From: DASQUP01 sp035641235 | GTDB lineage: Bacteria; Actinomycetota; CADDZG01; WHSQ01 | NCBI GenBank assembly: GCA_035641235.1 | Contig: DASQUP010000139.1 | Coordinates: 1-7,402, forward strand | Length of the DNA: 7,402 nucleotides | Direction: 5' to 3' | In this document: piece after piece, positions 4,720 through 7,402 of the stretch | Numbering within the stretch: position 1 is the first letter of the stretch | Layout of the letters: each line of letters opens with the position of its first letter | Notes under the pieces: model-generated | What the model was told of the DNA's origin: nothing | Databases searched by the model: none | The model's input: the letters and a program-made list of their open reading frames with translations, nothing else | Translations under genes and position numbers: made by a program

Positions 4720-5334
4720 TTGTACGCAGGTCCGATACAGGAACTCATCGACCAGCTTGCGCGCCTTCCGGGGATCGGGCCCAAGAGCGCGCAGCGGGTG
4801 GCGTTCTATCTGCTGAAGTCTCCGGCAGACGACGCGAAGAAGCTCGCGCACTCCATCCTTGAGGCCAAGGACAGGGTCCGCTTCTGCGATCGCTGTTTCA
4901 ACGTCTCCGACCAGGATCTCTGCGAGTACTGCCGCGACGCGCGCCGCGATCCGACGGTTATCTGTGTCGTCCAGGAGGCTCCCGACATCGTTGCGATCGA
5001 GCGCACCCGTGAGTATCGGGGCCTCTACCACGTCCTCCTGGGAGCGATCTCTCCGATCGAAGGCATCGGCCCGGAGGACCTGCGCGTTGCAGAGCTCCTC
5101 GAGCGGCTGAAGACGCCGGCCGACGGCAGTGCACCGGTGTCCGAGGTGATCGTCGCAACGAACCCCAACGTCGAAGGCGACGCAACGGCGATGTATCTGG
5201 CGCGGCTGTTGACCCCGGTTGGAGTGACGGTGACGCGCCTGGCGAGCGGGATGCCGGTGGGCGGCGACCTCGAATATGCCGACGAAGTGACGCTGGGCCG
5301 CGCCCTTCAGGGCCGCCGTACGCTCGACGCCTGA
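4720..5334 (+). CDS. recR: Recombination mediator RecR
   Basis: RecR works with RecO (and RecF) to load RecA on SSB-coated single-stranded DNA during gap repair. The frame starts at a TTG (4720), which gives the canonical N-terminus M-YAGPIQELIDQLARLPGIG; no later start keeps it. GGAG at 4710-4713 is a modest ribosome site. Domains in order: helix-hairpin-helix (LPGIGPKSAQRVAFYLL, 16-32), zinc finger with C56, C59, C68 and C71, Toprim domain (about 80-175) with E86 in VVQEAPD and EYRGLYHVLLGAISPIEG, and a C-terminal Walker-B-like segment (LASGMPVGGDLEYADEVTL). The length of 204 residues is typical. It is the last gene of its operon; an inverted repeat starts 7 bases after the stop. Confidence 0.97.
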   Translation: MYAGPIQELIDQLARLPGIGPKSAQRVAFYLLKSPADDAKKLAHSILEAKDRVRFCDRCFNVSDQDLCEYCRDARRDPTVICVVQEAPDIVAIERTREYRGLYHVLLGAISPIEGIGPEDLRVAELLERLKTPADGSAPVSEVIVATNPNVEGDATAMYLARLLTPVGVTVTRLASGMPVGGDLEYADEVTLGRALQGRRTLDA

Positions 5335-5340
5335 CCCCGG

Positions 5341-5395
5341 CCCGTTCTTTTCTTCTGCAACCGTCCTCAAGGCGTATAGAGAAGAAAAGAACGGG
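5341..5395. repeat. Inverted-repeat element, copy 2 (between recR and lysC)
   Basis: CCCGTTCTTTTCTTCT (5341-5356) and AGAAGAAAAGAACGGG (5380-5395) form perfect 16-bp arms around a 23-nt loop. The inner 13 bp are identical to the element at 2575-2623. The loops differ, though when one copy is inverted the first four bases (CTAT) and some others match. It starts 7 bases after the recR stop and ends 1 base before the putative lysC -10 box. It could be a terminator, an operator or a small dispersed palindromic repeat. The lack of a T run after the stem argues against a plain intrinsic terminator. Confidence 0.94.
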
Positions 5396-5396
5396 T

Positions 5397-5402
5397 TAAC
5401 TT
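5397..5402 (+). promoter_or_regulatory. Probable -10 box of lysC, leaderless
   Basis: TAACTT fits TANNNT and ends 7 bases before the ATG at 5410. The ATG has no Shine-Dalgarno sequence, so a leaderless or near-leaderless mRNA is likely. The -35 region would fall inside the inverted repeat at 5341-5395. Confidence 0.45.
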
Positions 5403-5409
5403 TGTCGCC

Positions 5410-6702
5410 ATGGCAGTGATCGTCCAGAAATACGGCGGTACCTCCGTCGGCGACGCCGAGAGGATCCGGCGCGTCGCGGAGCGCGTCGTCCAGGCTGCCG
5501 ACGCCGGGCACAGGGTGTGCGTTGCCGTCTCGGCGATGGGGTCGACTACGGACGAACTGCTCAGCCTCGCCGCGCAGATCTCGCCCCTGCCGCATGAGCG
5601 CGAGCTCGACATGCTGCTCACCGCCGGGGAGCGCATCTCGATGGCACTGCTGTCGATGGCGATCATCGAGCGCGGCCGGGAGGCCATCTCGCTGACCGGA
5701 TCGCAGGCGGGGATCCTCACCGACACATCGCACGGGAAGGCCAAGATCGTCGAGGTTCGGGCGCGCCGGGTCCTCGAAGCCCTAGACGCCGGGAAGATCG
5801 TCATCGTTGCCGGGTTCCAGGGAATGTCGACCGACACGTACGATGTGACGACGCTCGGCCGCGGCGGCACCGATGCCACCGCGGTAGCGCTTGCGGCGGC
5901 TCTCGGAGCCGAGCTGTGCGAGATCTACACCGACGTAGACGGGGTCTTCACCGCCGATCCCCGCATCGTGCCCAACGCTCGCAAGCTGCACGCCGTCTCG
6001 TACGAAGAGATGCTCGAGCTATCGGCGGCGGGAGCGAAGGTGCTCATGCTGCGCTGCGTCGAGTTTGCGCGCAACCATGGTGTTCTCGTTCATGTGCGTT
6101 CCTCCTTCCACGACGGAGAGGGCACGTGGGTGAGGAGGGAGGACGAACGAATGGAACAGGCGATCATCTCGGGAATCGCTCACGACACTTCGGAAGCAAA
6201 GGTCACCATTCACGGAGTGCCCGACCGACCGGGGGTCGCGGCGCGCGTCTTTCGTCCACTCGCCGACGAGGGCGTGAACGTCGACATGATCGTGCAGAAC
6301 GTCTCGGTCGCGGGTCGGTCCGACATCTCGTTCACGCTTCCCAAAGAGGACATCATCCGTGCGAAGCCTGTGCTCGATGCGACCTCCGAAGCGGTCGGAG
6401 CCACCGGCGTCGAGACCGACCCCGACATCGCAAAGATTTCGCTCGTTGGTGCGGGAATGAAGACGCATCCCGGCGTTGCCGCCGATATGTTCGACGCCCT
6501 TGCCGACTCGGGAATCAACATCGAGGTCATCTCGACGTCGTCGATTCGTGTGTCGTGCGTAGTGCGCGCCTCCGAAGTCGAGCGCGCCGTGCAGGTCATA
6601 CACGACCGTTTCAGGTTGTCGGAGGAGGCCCTCTTTCGCGAGGAGCACCCGGCGACCGTCACCGATCAGATGAAAGCACTCAAAGGAGATACTGAGTCGT
6701 GA
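5410..6702 (+). CDS. lysC: Aspartate kinase
   Basis: LysC phosphorylates aspartate to aspartyl-4-phosphate, the first step towards lysine, threonine, methionine and diaminopimelate. The 430-residue monofunctional enzyme starts MAVIVQKYGGTSVGD, with the catalytic KYGGTSV motif (7-13). The kinase domain (1-235) includes FQGMS, GRGGTDATAVALAAALGA and YTDVDGVFTADPR. Two ACT domains follow from about 258 (VTIHGVPDRPGVAARVF) and 343 (KISLVGAGMKTHPGVAADMF), the allosteric site for lysine and threonine in this class. The conserved 'LRSVEF' is LRCVEF here. The layout matches Corynebacterium-type LysC, with an internal start for a beta subunit. It overlaps asd by four bases (GTGA). There is no homoserine dehydrogenase domain. 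Confidence 0.97.
   Translation: MAVIVQKYGGTSVGDAERIRRVAERVVQAADAGHRVCVAVSAMGSTTDELLSLAAQISPLPHERELDMLLTAGERISMALLSMAIIERGREAISLTGSQAGILTDTSHGKAKIVEVRARRVLEALDAGKIVIVAGFQGMSTDTYDVTTLGRGGTDATAVALAAALGAELCEIYTDVDGVFTADPRIVPNARKLHAVSYEEMLELSAAGAKVLMLRCVEFARNHGVLVHVRSSFHDGEGTWVRREDERMEQAIISGIAHDTSEAKVTIHGVPDRPGVAARVFRPLADEGVNVDMIVQNVSVAGRSDISFTLPKEDIIRAKPVLDATSEAVGATGVETDPDIAKISLVGAGMKTHPGVAADMFDALADSGINIEVISTSSIRVSCVVRASEVERAVQVIHDRFRLSEEALFREEHPATVTDQMKALKGDTES
6137..6142 (+). promoter_or_regulatory. Internal ribosome site for the lysC beta subunit
   Basis: GGGAGG lies 8 bases before an in-frame ATG (6151), within a wider purine run from 6131. It is one of the best Shine-Dalgarno sequences in the window and sits inside a coding region. 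Confidence 0.6.
6151..6702 (+). CDS. Aspartate kinase beta (regulatory) subunit, internal start
   Basis: This in-frame product of lysC starts at Met248 (MEQAIISGIAHDTSEAKVTI) and has 183 residues, containing only the two ACT domains. In Corynebacterium glutamicum and Bacillus the regulatory beta subunit is made from an internal start at the equivalent site, giving an alpha2beta2 enzyme. The local sequence here resembles the C. glutamicum beta N-terminus (MEEAVLTGVATDKSEAKVTV, from memory). The strong GGGAGG ahead supports the start. No protein evidence is available, so use of this start is inferred. Confidence 0.6.
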   Translation: MEQAIISGIAHDTSEAKVTIHGVPDRPGVAARVFRPLADEGVNVDMIVQNVSVAGRSDISFTLPKEDIIRAKPVLDATSEAVGATGVETDPDIAKISLVGAGMKTHPGVAADMFDALADSGINIEVISTSSIRVSCVVRASEVERAVQVIHDRFRLSEEALFREEHPATVTDQMKALKGDTES

Positions 6703-7402
6703 AACTTGTAGTTGTTGGAGCAACCGGCGCGGTCGGCAGCGAGATCCTCGCCATACTCAACAAGTCTGACTGGCCGATCGACGAGCTGGTACCCGTCGCG
6801 ACTCCGCGCTCGGTCGGGCGGCGCCTGCCCTTCCGGGGCGGGGAGGTGGAGGTCGTGGCCCTCGGCGAGGACGTCTTCACCGGAGCGGACATCGCTTTGT
6901 TCGACGTCCCCGATGAGGTGTCCGACGAGTGGGCACCGGTCGCGGTATCGAGGGGCGCCGTGGTGGTCGACAATTCGGCGGCCTGGCGCATGCATCCCGA
7001 AGTGCCCCTCGTTGTTCCCGAGGCCAACCCGGAAGCAGTACACGACCGGCCGAAGGGCATCATCGCAAGTCCCAACTGCACGATGCTGGCCCTTGTGGTT
7101 CCCGTGGCGGCGCTCCATCGAGCAGCCGGGCTCCGGCGCCTGATCATGTCCTCGTACCAGGCCGCCTCCGGAGCCGGCAAAGGCGGAACCGACGAACTCT
7201 TCGACCAGTTGCAGCAGGCGGTCAAGGATCCCGAGAAGGTGACCGCGGGGCTGGGGCGAGACGTGCTCGAACCGGGTGATGTGTTTCCGCACCCGCTCGC
7301 GTTGAACGTGATCCCACAGATCGGCTCGGTGCGGGACAACGGTTACACGGGAGAGGAGCTCAAGGTCGGCGACGAGACGCGCAAGGTGCTCGAGCTTCCA
7401 GA
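6699..7402 (+). CDS. asd: Aspartate-semialdehyde dehydrogenase, N-terminal part
   Basis: Asd reduces aspartyl-4-phosphate, the LysC product, to aspartate semialdehyde with NADPH. 234 codons are in the window and the 3' end is cut off. GTG at 6699 overlaps the lysC stop, and AAGGAG (6683-6688) is a good ribosome site 10 bases upstream. The first residues, (M)KLVVVGATGAVGSEIL, form the NADP-binding Rossmann fold. The catalytic cysteine is C127 in SPNCTM, and SSYQAASGAGKGG (151-163) with Q153 and NGYTGEE (214-220) are substrate-site motifs. An unusual point is that the loop usually written 'SAGG' or similar reads DVPDEVS (69-75) before EWAP and DNSAAWR. This may be normal for the lineage. Direct coupling to lysC fits consecutive steps of one pathway. 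Confidence 0.96.
   Translation, partial: MKLVVVGATGAVGSEILAILNKSDWPIDELVPVATPRSVGRRLPFRGGEVEVVALGEDVFTGADIALFDVPDEVSDEWAPVAVSRGAVVVDNSAAWRMHPEVPLVVPEANPEAVHDRPKGIIASPNCTMLALVVPVAALHRAAGLRRLIMSSYQAASGAGKGGTDELFDQLQQAVKDPEKVTAGLGRDVLEPGDVFPHPLALNVIPQIGSVRDNGYTGEELKVGDETRKVLELP

Noticed and set aside
2575..5395. Composite transposon formed by the two inverted repeats
   Set aside because: The DNA between them is the conserved dnaX-ybaB-recR operon. There is no transposase and no target-site duplication that I can see.
3898..5733. A 611-codon open frame on the minus strand
   Set aside because: It runs opposite to the 3' part of dnaX, all of ybaB and recR, and the start of lysC, all of which have clear family motifs. 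It is low-complexity, Arg/Ser/Ala-rich, and typical of GC-rich antisense frames.

Overview
The window is GC-rich chromosomal DNA from what looks like an actinobacterium. Evidence for this is the gene order tadA / tRNA-Ser / SRP RNA / dnaX / ybaB / recR / lysC / asd, GTG and TTG starts, a lysC with an internal beta-subunit start, and apparently leaderless first genes. The SRP RNA is the long, Alu-domain-bearing type. From memory, familiar actinobacteria such as Streptomyces have a short one, so a deep-branching lineage (for example Acidimicrobiia or a relative) is possible. I cannot name the organism.

Layout. 1-143 (-): 5' end of a gene for a secreted protein. 144-313: intergenic, with a weak tRNA promoter. 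314-387: tRNA-Arg(ACG). 369-531: a tandem 71/72-bp repeat that twice copies the tRNA 3' end, closed by a terminator (523-546). 596-1294: PH-like plus PGPGW membrane protein. 1291-1740: tadA. 1791-1878: tRNA-Ser(CGA). 2029-2115: tRNA-Ser(GGA). 2116-2291: no gene, but two strong dyads. 2292-2562: large SRP RNA with its terminator. 2666-5334: dnaX-ybaB-recR operon. 5410-7402: lysC-asd operon, with asd cut by the window end.

How the genes fit together. TadA makes inosine at A34 of tRNA-Arg(ACG), and that tRNA lies just upstream of tadA. The SRP RNA serves protein export. DnaX (clamp loader), YbaB (DNA binding) and RecR (recombination mediator) form a DNA-maintenance operon. LysC and Asd are the first two steps of the aspartate family pathway (Lys, Met, Thr, diaminopimelate).

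The protein genes are ordinary housekeeping genes; the unusual signals lie between them. The best are (i) the tandem array of tRNA-Arg 3' ends and (ii) two copies of one long inverted repeat (identical 13-bp arms, both with 23-nt loops) that flank the dnaX-ybaB-recR operon. Neither is shown here to be a working system.
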